Assembly: GCF_039523435.1 (NCBI RefSeq)
Contig: NZ_BAAAFH010000003.1
Location: forward strand, 930,001 to 994,000
DNA from: Wandonia haliotis
Lineage (GTDB): Bacteria > Bacteroidota > Bacteroidia > Flavobacteriales_D > Crocinitomicaceae
Direction of reading: 5' to 3'
Length of the DNA: 64,000 nucleotides
This document shows, one piece after another, positions 1 through 7,568 of this stretch. The notes beneath the pieces are model-generated. The model worked only from the letters and a program-made list of their open reading frames with translations, searched no databases and was not told the DNA's origin. The position numbers and the translations under genes were made by a program. Position 1 is the stretch's first letter; every line of letters begins with the position of its first letter.

Positions 1-552
1 ATTGAGTATCGCATCGATAACTCCCATGTGCTCTCCCAGGGTATAAACCTGAGTTTTCATAAGGTCAGCAATAGGAGAAAGGTCGACACCTCCGTCACCA
101 TATTTGGTATAAAAGCCTACTCCGAAATCTTCTACTTTATTTCCAGTCCCCGCTACAAGAAGTCGGTTGGTTTGACCGATGGCATACAACGTCATCATTC
201 GCAAGCGGGAGCGGGAGTTGGCCATAGATAATTGATCCGAAGCCACATCCTTTGGAAGTGCGTTTTCAAAGTGAGAAAAAACACTGGATAATTCAATCTC
301 AAAGGAACTTACATTCGGAAATTTTTGTTCAAGATCACTGATGTGAGCAGCAGCTAAACGGTAGTGTTCCCGTTTTTGCCGGATAGGCATATTCAAACAA
401 ATTACCGGAGCTCCTGTTTTGGCACAAAGAGTAGAGGTGACTGCTGAGTCAATACCTCCCGATATTCCAATGATGAAACCTTGTAAACCTGATTGATTCA
501 GATAATCTTTAAGCCAAGCGACTATATGCTCTTCAACTCCCTGGTAATTCAA
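1..552 (-). CDS. nadE: NAD synthase (NadE), ammonia-type, 3' end outside window
   Basis: NAD synthase makes NAD from deamido-NAD, ATP and ammonia in the cytoplasm. The reverse strand reads 184 codons to the window edge. SGGIDS at residues 31-36 is the PP-loop ATP-pyrophosphatase signature; NMPIRQKREH, GTGNKVEDF and GVGFYTKYGDGGVDL follow as the family core. No glutaminase domain precedes it, so this is the short form (usually about 260-275 residues), with the last third missing here. An in-frame TAA lies 18 nt upstream and no ATG falls between it and the conserved sequence; TTG at 552 gives MNYQGVEEHIVAWL, which fits the family N-terminus. It lies 19 nt downstream of the barrel-protein gene on the same strand and is probably cotranscribed. 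Confidence 0.93.
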   Translation of the reverse strand, partial: MNYQGVEEHIVAWLKDYLNQSGLQGFIIGISGGIDSAVTSTLCAKTGAPVICLNMPIRQKREHYRLAAAHISDLEQKFPNVSSFEIELSSVFSHFENALPKDVASDQLSMANSRSRLRMMTLYAIGQTNRLLVAGTGNKVEDFGVGFYTKYGDGGVDLSPIADLMKTQVYTLGEHMGVIDAILN

Positions 553-571
553 ATCGTACTGGTGTTTTTAG

Positions 572-1381
572 TTAGAATAGAATTCCTAATTTGAATTCTA
601 TCAGCATTTGACTGGCTTTAAAGGAACGATACGTCTTGGAAAGATCTGAGTTGATATTGTACAAAGAGCTTCCGTTTCTGTCTGACTTTCCGTTTCCGGA
701 AAACAGAGGAGTGAAAGTATAGTAAAATCCGGCTTCAAGGAATAAACTGGTCGTTCCGATAAAGTTCCATTCTGCTCCGGCAGCCATTCCCCCGGCAGAA
801 CGGATGAAAAGCAAATCGTTTTTCGCTTTCATCTTTTCAATGGAGGCTCCTGTTTGTGGTAAAATTCCTTCGAAATTAGTTCCTTCATCATTCACTGTCT
901 GATTGATAACAAAACTTGTTCTGAGTCCAAATTTACCATAGTAACGGAAGTAACCAATAAAGTTTGTTCTGAAGATCAACATCGTAGGAATAGTCAGGAC
1001 AATAGGCTTTTGTTTCCTTGTAGCAATACGAAAAGTACCTTCTGCATTACTCTCGTCATCTTTGTTCAGATAGATTTCCCGATCGCTGTAATCGTAAAAG
1101 AAATTGTTTCCGGCAGTCGGAGAATAGGAGAAACTCTGGAAGTTAAATTCGAGCCCTGTATATAATGCGATATGTGGCTTGAAATTATAATGCAACCCCA
1201 TTCCGACACCGAAAGAACTTCCCAGTCCATCACTTTCGATTTGATTCGTCTTAAAAGAAGTACTCAACATACCTCCATTAAACACAAAACCTGCCTGAAC
1301 AACTTTTTCTTCAGCATCCTGAGCATGAAGTGAGGATAGACTTAAGGTCGCTCCCAAAAATAAAGAAACTATTCTTTTCAT
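572..1381 (-). CDS. Outer-membrane beta-barrel protein (PorT-like fold)
   Basis: About 269 residues with an N-terminal signal peptide (MKRIVSLFLGATLSLSSLHA, cleaved near AQD). The rest alternates short hydrophobic and polar stretches, has GxGMGLHYNF- and YTGLEF-type strands and ends in an aromatic residue (KLGILF), as in small Bacteroidota outer-membrane barrels (OMP_b-brl_2/PorT-like). Such proteins have varied or unknown functions and none can be assigned here. Two upstream in-frame ATGs (1414, 1396) would add a polar extension before the signal peptide, so 1381 is preferred. It is divergent from gldB and upstream of nadE. Confidence 0.75.
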   Translation of the reverse strand: MKRIVSLFLGATLSLSSLHAQDAEEKVVQAGFVFNGGMLSTSFKTNQIESDGLGSSFGVGMGLHYNFKPHIALYTGLEFNFQSFSYSPTAGNNFFYDYSDREIYLNKDDESNAEGTFRIATRKQKPIVLTIPTMLIFRTNFIGYFRYYGKFGLRTSFVINQTVNDEGTNFEGILPQTGASIEKMKAKNDLLFIRSAGGMAAGAEWNFIGTTSLFLEAGFYYTFTPLFSGNGKSDRNGSSLYNINSDLSKTYRSFKASQMLIEFKLGILF

Positions 1382-1524
1382 GTTTTGATGTTTCATTCCG
1401 TTAATAGGTTGCAAGAACTTTAGACTGCAATATTAGTGATTTTTTACCTTCGACTCTACCCAAAATACGTAAAATCGAGCGATAAATTGGCGCATTTGAT
1501 GAAAACTGGCTGATCGAAATTGAT

Positions 1525-1532
1525 TAGTTTTG
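1525..1532 (+). promoter_or_regulatory. Putative promoter -7 box of gldBC
   Basis: TAGTTTTG matches the Bacteroidota sigma-70 -7 consensus TAnnTTTG exactly and ends 14 nt before the gldB ATG. A TTTG at 1495-1498 could be the -33 element but is spaced 26 nt, longer than the usual 19-21. The box also argues against the upstream TTG at 1520, which would lie before the transcript start. Confidence 0.4.
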
Positions 1533-1546
1533 CTAAAAACTGTGCT

Positions 1547-2569
1547 ATGAGGTGGTATAAACAGGTAGGATTTTTGTGTATTTTACTGACAATAACGGCA
1601 TGTAAATCCGATCGTCTGGACATTACAGTTCCTGAAAAAGAAGTTGCTATTGAGCTGGTTCGAATGGAGCAGGATTTTGTGAAAATTACTTCTGTAGAAG
1701 ATGCTCAGATGAAACATAGACAATACGAAGGGTCATTTCCTGAGTTGTATGCGTATTATCTGGGAGCATGTCTTCAGGCGGGAAGGATGGAAGATTCTTT
1801 GGTGCATGAAAATTTGTATTTGTTTCTCCGGGATACTTTTATGAGCGGACTGAATTCAGAACTGGTGAATAGATTTTCTGATTTTCCTGAGTATGAATTA
1901 ATAAAAAACGGATTCATGTATTATTCCTATTATTTCCCGGAGAGTACACTTCCTGAAAAGCTTGTGACCTATAATTCGGTGTTTTCGAATAGTGTTATAT
2001 CCTCCCCGCATGAAATTGGGATTGGTCTGGAGCGCTATTTGGGAGCTGATGATCCTTTTATAAAAAAACTCCCTGAACAGGTATTCTTTCAGTACATAAA
2101 AAAGCAAATGGAGCGAAAGTTCATGGTTCGTGATGCAATGATGAGCTGGATAGGAAGTAATCATTTTCCGGAAGTAGATGATAACCTTGTGATAGCAGAG
2201 CAACTGGTACATTGGGGGAAGTTATTGTACCTTGTGGAGGCTACGCTTCCGCGTGAATCAAAAGCTGTTCTTCTTAGATATGACGAAGAGGAGTACAAGT
2301 GGGCAGAGGAAAATGAAATTGCTTTCTGGAAGTATTTGGTAGAGGAGAATTTCCTGTTTAAAAGAGAGCAAAAAGTAGCCAGAAATATTTTTTCAGATGG
2401 TCCCTTTACGCCCGGACTTCCGATTGAAGAAAAAGCGCCACCACGACTGGGGCAGTTTCTTGGTTGGAAAATTGTAAAACAGTACATGGACGAAAATAAG
2501 GAAGTAGAGCTGAAGGAAATGATAAGCGTAGATTATAAAACAATTCTAAAAACGTATAAACCGGAGTAA
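1547..2569 (+). CDS. gldB: Gliding motility lipoprotein GldB
   Basis: GldB is a lipoprotein needed for gliding motility in Flavobacterium johnsoniae; its exact mechanism is unknown. The product is about 340 residues, as usual for the family. A lipoprotein signal peptide ends in LLTITACKSD, with the lipidated Cys at residue 19. The body carries GldB-like segments (SFPELYAYYLGACLQ, LVTYNSVFSN, GIGLERYLGADD, LIVxxQLVHWGKLLYL-type helices), a layout reminiscent of zinc-dependent M1-like or DUF2268-type folds. The ATG at 1547 puts the hydrophobic segment at the N-terminus. gldC follows after 2 nt, the same pairing as in known gliders. Confidence 0.92.
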   Translation: MRWYKQVGFLCILLTITACKSDRLDITVPEKEVAIELVRMEQDFVKITSVEDAQMKHRQYEGSFPELYAYYLGACLQAGRMEDSLVHENLYLFLRDTFMSGLNSELVNRFSDFPEYELIKNGFMYYSYYFPESTLPEKLVTYNSVFSNSVISSPHEIGIGLERYLGADDPFIKKLPEQVFFQYIKKQMERKFMVRDAMMSWIGSNHFPEVDDNLVIAEQLVHWGKLLYLVEATLPRESKAVLLRYDEEEYKWAEENEIAFWKYLVEENFLFKREQKVARNIFSDGPFTPGLPIEEKAPPRLGQFLGWKIVKQYMDENKEVELKEMISVDYKTILKTYKPE

Positions 2570-2571
2570 AG

Positions 2572-2916
2572 ATGAGCAATCCTATAAAGAAAAAATCAGT
2601 GATAGAAATAGAGGTGGGAATTAATGAAAATAATGTTCCTCAGGAAATTCACTGGAGTGCGGAAGACGGGAAAGTGAACCGAGAAGAAGCCAGAGCTATG
2701 TTATTAGCCCTTTGGGATCCCCGTTCGCAAAACACAATGAAAATTGATTTGTGGACGACTGAGATGTCCGTTGAAGAAATGAAGGTATTTTTTCACCAGA
2801 CCTTACTGACAATGGCTGATTCATTTCAGAAAGCGACAGGAGAACAGGCAATTGTAGAAGATCTTCGGGATTATTGCTATCATTTTGCTGATAAGATGGA
2901 TATTATGCCGAAATAG
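2572..2916 (+). CDS. gldC: Gliding motility protein GldC
   Basis: A 114-residue soluble protein beginning with a basic stretch followed by IEIEVGINENNVPQEIHW, then WSAEDG and TMKIDLWTTEMSVEEMK, the GldC pattern. Family length is about 110. GldC has no signal peptide and is probably cytoplasmic; in F. johnsoniae it supports but is not absolutely required for gliding. It starts 2 nt after the gldB stop and is followed directly by a strong terminator, so gldB-gldC is a two-gene operon. Confidence 0.92.
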   Translation: MSNPIKKKSVIEIEVGINENNVPQEIHWSAEDGKVNREEARAMLLALWDPRSQNTMKIDLWTTEMSVEEMKVFFHQTLLTMADSFQKATGEQAIVEDLRDYCYHFADKMDIMPK

Positions 2917-2927
2917 AAACAGGAGCG

Positions 2928-2956
2928 GGCCGGATATTTATCCGGCCTTTTCTTTT
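2928..2956 (+). terminator. Rho-independent terminator of gldBC
   Basis: An 8-bp perfect stem (GGCCGGAT / ATCCGGCC) with a 4-nt loop is followed by TTTTCTTTT. It lies 11 nt after the gldC stop. The other strand has no T tract, so it serves the + strand only. Confidence 0.88.
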
Positions 2957-2973
2957 GACCTTGCGATCTCAGG

Positions 2974-3684
2974 TTACAGTTGTGTAGCCTTCCAGGCGCG
3001 GTACAGGTCGAAATAACTCTTCGTTTCCATAACGACCACACCGCCTGTTGTATCTCCATATTTAGCCGGAATTCCGCCGGTGTATACTGAAACTCCTCCG
3101 ATTGCCACTCCGGGTACTTTAGAAATGTCTCTTGTTTTCACTCCGTCAATAAGATAAACCATTTCTCCTTTTCGGGCTCCTCTGAAATATAATTCTCCAT
3201 CCTCACTTTTCTGAATGTCAGAAGTCATATTTGAAATCAGGTCAGCCGGATTCTGAATGTTAACATTATGTTTCAGATCCAATGGGGTTAAGGTAATCAT
3301 GTGTTCATTTCCCGGATCAAGCTTTATTTCGTTGGGATTGTTATAGATGAAAATTACAGTTGTTAGCATTTTAGGGTCAAAAATGACATCTGGTACTTTG
3401 CAATACCCATTCGGGCTGACGTAGTTATTCTGTAACCTCATGGTATCTCCCAGAAAAGAGATATTTACCTCATACGTTCCCGGAGGGACAGTAGAAATTC
3501 TAAAGCGTCCGTTGTGGTCTGAAACAGATCCTAATATAGCGGTTCCTGTATTTACCCACACGCGGGCTCCAATAATTGGTTCTTCCTCCGATTCAATGAT
3601 TTTACCGACAATTTCACCGTAGTTCTCCTGTGCGTTGGCCATTACTCCCAATGTTAACGCTAAGCCAAAAATAATTCGTTTCAT
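2974..3684 (-). CDS. Secreted carboxypeptidase-regulatory-like + TonB-plug-like protein without a barrel
   Basis: 236 residues. A signal peptide (residues 1-18, ending MANAQ) is followed by a carboxypeptidase D regulatory-like domain (about 22-105: GEIVGKIIESEEEPIIGARV, GRFRISTVPPGTYEVNISF) and then a region like the plug domain of TonB-dependent receptors (about 125-225: LYFRGARKGEMVYLIDGVK, VSVYTGGIPAKYGDTTGGVV). The protein ends where a receptor's 22-strand barrel would start, so it cannot be a normal TonB-dependent channel. Barrel-less proteins of this layout occur in Flavobacteriia, so it need not be a broken gene; I saw no barrel remnant downstream (the next 57 bp hold the gldBC terminator). 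Role unknown, periplasmic or outer-membrane associated. Confidence 0.75.
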   Translation of the reverse strand: MKRIIFGLALTLGVMANAQENYGEIVGKIIESEEEPIIGARVWVNTGTAILGSVSDHNGRFRISTVPPGTYEVNISFLGDTMRLQNNYVSPNGYCKVPDVIFDPKMLTTVIFIYNNPNEIKLDPGNEHMITLTPLDLKHNVNIQNPADLISNMTSDIQKSEDGELYFRGARKGEMVYLIDGVKTRDISKVPGVAIGGVSVYTGGIPAKYGDTTGGVVVMETKSYFDLYRAWKATQL

Positions 3685-3761
3685 AACTTAGATTTTGGTA
3701 TTGGGATGTATGGAGAGCCACTATTCCATAAATAAAACGGGAAAAAATAAGAAAAAAGTAA

Positions 3762-4358
3762 TTATCCGTTTTCAGCGACAACTTCTGTGACCTCCGGAAG
3801 ATGCTGTTTCAGAAGGTTTTCGATTCCCATTTTAAGCGTGGCAGTTGAGCTGGGACAACCGGAACAAGACCCTTTTAAAATTACAGTCACTACCCCGTTA
3901 TCATACCCTCTGAAGTCAATTGCTCCTCCGTCACCTTCTACAGCAGGTCGTACATATTCATCTAAAAGCGTACGAATAGCATCATCATATTCGGAAGGTG
4001 CTATTTCTTTGCGTGGTTCATCTTCTTTCTCTTCTACTTCCCGTGGTGCAGGCATTTGGATAAGAATTTCTTTTCCGTCACCGATAAAATCACGGATAAA
4101 TTCCCGCAATTCCATGGTTATATAATCCCACCCGATTGTATCCGTTTTAGTAACCGTGATAAAGTTTGCCGCAATAAAAACACTTTTAACGAAAGGAAAG
4201 TTGAATAATTCTTCAGCCAAAGGAGAATATCCTTTCGCTTCTGACTGACTCAGAAACTCTGCTGATTCACCTGATAATAGTATGTGTTTATTGGCAACAA
4301 ATTTCATTGTTGACGGGTTAGGAGTCATTTCTGCATATATTGTTACGGGAACTTTCAT
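3762..4358 (-). CDS. NifU-like (Nfu) iron-sulfur cluster carrier
   Basis: About 198 residues. An N-terminal Nfu_N domain (TPNPSTMKFVANKHIL near residues 10-25, FVKSVFIAANFITVTK) is joined by an acidic and basic linker to a C-terminal NifU domain (about 118-195) with GSCSGCPSSTATLKMGIE; its CxxC pair binds a 4Fe-4S cluster at a dimer interface. Nfu proteins pass clusters to apo-enzymes in the cytoplasm. The frame extends 9 nt upstream to a TTG, but the ATG at 4358 fits the family N-terminus and a promoter box lies 17 nt before it. Divergent from the metal module; no operon partner is visible. Confidence 0.9.
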   Translation of the reverse strand: MKVPVTIYAEMTPNPSTMKFVANKHILLSGESAEFLSQSEAKGYSPLAEELFNFPFVKSVFIAANFITVTKTDTIGWDYITMELREFIRDFIGDGKEILIQMPAPREVEEKEDEPRKEIAPSEYDDAIRTLLDEYVRPAVEGDGGAIDFRGYDNGVVTVILKGSCSGCPSSTATLKMGIENLLKQHLPEVTEVVAENG

Positions 4359-4375
4359 TGTATTCAAATTTTATA

Positions 4376-4383
4376 CAAAGTTA
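4376..4383 (-). promoter_or_regulatory. Putative -7 box for nfu
   Basis: On the minus strand this reads TAACTTTG, an exact TAnnTTTG match, ending 17 nt before the nfu ATG. No clear -33 TTTG is visible at the expected distance. Confidence 0.5.
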
Positions 4384-4497
4384 AGGATAATACGCTAAAA
4401 GATGGATTGATGATGGTAAAGATATAGCTGAAGTAGATTTCCAATAATCTGAATGCTTTTATTTTGAGGAAATCAAAATATTACTGATATTTGCTTT

Positions 4498-4947
4498 GTG
4501 AGAAGAGTGTATGCCATACTTGCGACTTTAATGGTACTTTTTGTTTTTACAGGAAGTATCGGGGTCAACTTATATCGTTCGTATTGCGATATGAGGGGAG
4601 AGGTGGAAACGTTTCTTACATCAGGTAATGATCTGTGCCTCATCATGGAGGAGCAAAGCCTTACGTCATGTTGTTCAGAAGTGTCTTCTGTTTGTAAAGT
4701 AGAAGAAGGGAAAAAAGGCGGATGTTGTAGTGAAGAAGAAATAACTATTCGGATAGATCTTCCTTTCAGTCAGCAGTATGCTGCTTTTGGCTTTACTGAT
4801 ATTGTATTCGCTCCCGTATCATTACCTGTAGTTGTTTCTTCGGTTACTTTGGCTGACTGTCCGGAGAAAAGTAGTATTCGCGTCAGACCACCCCCCCGCT
4901 ATTTCGGAAAAAACTTACTTCCTGTAATTTCTGTTTGGAGAATCTAG
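4498..4947 (+). CDS. HYC_CC_PP-type cysteine-rich exported protein
   Basis: 149 residues with an N-terminal hydrophobic segment (VYAILATLMVLFVFTGSIGV). It has the layout of the Bacteroidota HYC_CC_PP group: a Tyr-Cys after the signal segment (YRSYCDMRG), Cys pairs (TSCCSEVSSVC, GGCCSEEE) and a proline-rich end (RVRPPPRYF). The group has no established function. The Cys pairs, and the position 54 bp before a TonB receptor and an HMA-domain protein, suggest metal (possibly copper) binding or sensing in the periplasm; that is inference. No in-frame ATG occurs at the N-terminus; GTG at 4498 or 4507 must be used. Confidence 0.75.
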   Translation: MRRVYAILATLMVLFVFTGSIGVNLYRSYCDMRGEVETFLTSGNDLCLIMEEQSLTSCCSEVSSVCKVEEGKKGGCCSEEEITIRIDLPFSQQYAAFGFTDIVFAPVSLPVVVSSVTLADCPEKSSIRVRPPPRYFGKNLLPVISVWRI

Positions 4948-5001
4948 AATTGACAGAACCTTATTAAGTTCAGTTGATTTTAGTATTTAAAAAACAGTAA
5001 A

Positions 5002-7221
5002 ATGAAAAAATATTTTTTTGTACTTCTGTTAGTCTTGGCTTTCGGACAAACATCTTTCGGACAGGTTACCGGGGTGATTTATGGGGAGTCAGATGGCAGT
5101 AAAGAAGCATTAGTAGGAGCACAAGCCTACTTCTTAGGGGCTCAGTCAGGAGCCGTAACAGATGTTGAGGGAAAATTCAGTTTAGCTATTCCCAAACAGA
5201 TCCCTGACACATTGGTATTTCAATTCACAGGTTTTGAAGCTGACACAATGATTATAACTTCGAAAGAGTCGGTTGAAATAGAAGTCACTTTATATTCAAA
5301 TATATTTCTCAAAGAGATCGTTGCCGAAGGTAGACAGAAGCCTTCCGGAATTTTACGCATGGAGACCCTCCAGATTGAGCAATTGAATGAGGGAGAATTA
5401 CGAAAAGCAGCTTGTTGTAATATTTCCGAATCTTTTGAGACAAATGCATCAGTAGATGTGAATTTCACGGATGCTGTATCCGGAGCCCGTCGTATACAAA
5501 TGATGGGACTTGATGGAGTATATACGCAGGTGCAGCTGGAAAATGTGCCGGTATTCCGCGGACTTTCCAATACATTCGGACTAACAAGTATTCCTGGTAC
5601 ATGGGTCGAGTCTATCCAGATTACCAAAGGGACTGGAAGTGTAATGAACGGATATGAGTCGATGGCAGGATTGATTAATGTGGAGTTAAAGAAATCAGAG
5701 ACAGCTGAGACTTTTTACTTTAACGCCTATGGAAATCGATTCGGAAGGGCAGAAGTAAACTTTCATGGAGGACATTATGTCGGGAAATCTCATAAGTGGT
5801 CAACAGGATGGTTTGTACATGGTTCCGGACTTTTTGCGGAGAATGATAACAACAAAGATGGATTCAGAGATATTCCTTTGAGTCAGACCGCCAGTGTCAT
5901 GAATAGATGGAGTTATTCCGGAGAAAAAATGGAAATGAAGTTTATGATTACCGGTAGTTATGATCAGAAGTACGGTGGTCAGTTAGGTTACTCTCCGGGA
6001 AGCAACGACCTTTCCCGATACGGAGTGGATATTCTGAACCGAAATCTGGAAGCGTATTTGAAAACAGGTTTCTTCCTGAAAAAGCGACGCTTTGGTTCGA
6101 TCGGACTTATTTACAATGCGAAGTTATTCGAAATGAATACGCGATTCGGAAATGAAAGTTATGACGGATTAGAGAAGCGGTTCTATTTTAATGCGATTTA
6201 CTCAGACATTATTGGTAATACAAACAACACCATTAATGCCGGTTTGAGTTTTGTATATGTGGATATGGATGAAAAGTTTAACCAGGTTCCGATTACTCGT
6301 GAGGAAATTGTTCCGGGAGCTTTTGCTGAATATACTTATACCGGACAGCGTATTACAACTGTTTTGGGAGTACGGGGAGATTACCACAATTTATTTGGCT
6401 TTCAGACATCTCCCCGCGTTCATCTAAAATGGCGACTTTCGGAACACACAGATCTTCGTGTTACAGGAGGAAGAGGATGGCGTGTCCCGAACTATGTCGC
6501 GGATAATGTGTATATGATGGCTACCAACCGAATCTGGGTAAATAATGCAAACCTTCAGCCGGAAATAAGTTGGAATATGGGAGGTTCAGTTGTACAGGGA
6601 TTCAAATTGTTCGGAAAAACAGCAGGTATAACGGTTGATTACTACCACACACGTTTTGTAGACCAGTTGATTATGGATCTGGAAGATCCGTACACAGTAC
6701 AGTTTTACAATATGCAGGGGACATCTTATTCTAATACATTGCAGGCGGAATTCAACTATGAACCCTTTAATGGGTTTGATTTCAAAGTGATCTATAAACT
6801 TACTGATGTAAAAGCCAATTTTGGGGGAGAGTTCCAACAGAAAATGATGGTACCCGTACACCGTGGAATGGTAAACTTTGCTTACATAACCCGAAATAAA
6901 AAATGGGAATTTGATCTAACGGGAACATTGATGGGAATGATGCGTTTGAATCCGGTACCGGATGCCTATGCTGCTGATTTCCCGGAACGATCTGATGTTT
7001 TTGGCACGATTAATGCACAAATTACATACGTGTATAAGAAGTGGGATTTTTATCTGGGAGGTGAAAACCTGACCAATTATATTCAGAAGAATGCTATTGT
7101 TGGGGCAGACGATCCTTTCGGGAACTATTTTGATGCTACCCGTGTGTATGCTCCGATAGCTGGTGCTAATGTGTATATAGGTGTGCGCTATAAGATTAAA
7201 AGAAAAGATAAACATAAATAA
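5002..7221 (+). CDS. TonB-dependent outer-membrane receptor, probably metal-related
   Basis: 739 residues: signal peptide (1-20, ending SFGQ), carboxypeptidase-regulatory-like domain (about 21-100), plug (about 110-235: IQMMGLDGVYTQVQLENVP, VESIQITKGTGSVMNGYESM) and a 22-strand-type barrel to the C-terminus (GVRYKIKRKDKHK). The plug contains RKAACCNISESFETNAS, a Cys pair typical of a flavobacterial receptor group encoded beside HMA proteins. Such receptors import metal chelates or other ligands with TonB energy; substrate unknown here. It is flanked by the Cys-rich gene (54 bp upstream) and the HMA gene (2 bp downstream), so the three form one operon. Confidence 0.88.
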   Translation: MKKYFFVLLLVLAFGQTSFGQVTGVIYGESDGSKEALVGAQAYFLGAQSGAVTDVEGKFSLAIPKQIPDTLVFQFTGFEADTMIITSKESVEIEVTLYSNIFLKEIVAEGRQKPSGILRMETLQIEQLNEGELRKAACCNISESFETNASVDVNFTDAVSGARRIQMMGLDGVYTQVQLENVPVFRGLSNTFGLTSIPGTWVESIQITKGTGSVMNGYESMAGLINVELKKSETAETFYFNAYGNRFGRAEVNFHGGHYVGKSHKWSTGWFVHGSGLFAENDNNKDGFRDIPLSQTASVMNRWSYSGEKMEMKFMITGSYDQKYGGQLGYSPGSNDLSRYGVDILNRNLEAYLKTGFFLKKRRFGSIGLIYNAKLFEMNTRFGNESYDGLEKRFYFNAIYSDIIGNTNNTINAGLSFVYVDMDEKFNQVPITREEIVPGAFAEYTYTGQRITTVLGVRGDYHNLFGFQTSPRVHLKWRLSEHTDLRVTGGRGWRVPNYVADNVYMMATNRIWVNNANLQPEISWNMGGSVVQGFKLFGKTAGITVDYYHTRFVDQLIMDLEDPYTVQFYNMQGTSYSNTLQAEFNYEPFNGFDFKVIYKLTDVKANFGGEFQQKMMVPVHRGMVNFAYITRNKKWEFDLTGTLMGMMRLNPVPDAYAADFPERSDVFGTINAQITYVYKKWDFYLGGENLTNYIQKNAIVGADDPFGNYFDATRVYAPIAGANVYIGVRYKIKRKDKHK

Positions 7222-7223
7222 GA

Positions 7224-7568
7224 ATGAGAACATTAATGATTGTATTTGGTTTGTTGCTGACATCGTTAGCATACGGACAGGAAAAGAAACCACAGATAGT
7301 TATTCAAACATCTGCGGAATGTGGACAGTGTAAAGACAGAGTCGAAGAAAAACTGAATTATACTTCGGGAATTATTTTTGCGGAATTGGATGTGCCAACC
7401 AAACAGTTAACGGTTAAGTACAAAGCCAACAAGATTACGGCCGATGAAATCCGTAAAATTCTCTCTGATCTGGGGTACGATGCAGATGGTGTGAAAGCAG
7501 ATCCGGAAGCGGTAGCCAAACTGCCTCTATGTTGCCAACCGGGAGGAATGGATGGACATGAACATTAA
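7224..7568 (+). CDS. Exported heavy-metal-associated (HMA) domain protein
   Basis: 114 residues: signal peptide (1-19, ending LAYGQ) and one HMA domain (about 24-90) with the metal-binding CGQC at residues 33-36, followed by TSGIIFAELDVPTKQLTVKY and ITADEIRKILSDLGYDAD as in CopZ/Atx1-like folds. The tail has a further Cys pair (LPLCCQPGG) and ends in HEH, which may add ligands. Unlike cytoplasmic CopZ it is exported, so it probably binds copper or a similar soft metal in the periplasm. It follows the TonB receptor after 2 bp. Its stop codon overlaps that of the convergent glycosyltransferase gene. Confidence 0.85.
   Translation: MRTLMIVFGLLLTSLAYGQEKKPQIVIQTSAECGQCKDRVEEKLNYTSGIIFAELDVPTKQLTVKYKANKITADEIRKILSDLGYDADGVKADPEAVAKLPLCCQPGGMDGHEH

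Noticed and set aside
1..231. Small + strand frame at the left edge
   Set aside because: It is antisense to nadE, whose motifs are clear on the minus strand.
552..572. Frameshift or broken start in nadE because no ATG is present
   Set aside because: The TTG at 552 gives a normal N-terminus and the frame is intact to the window edge.
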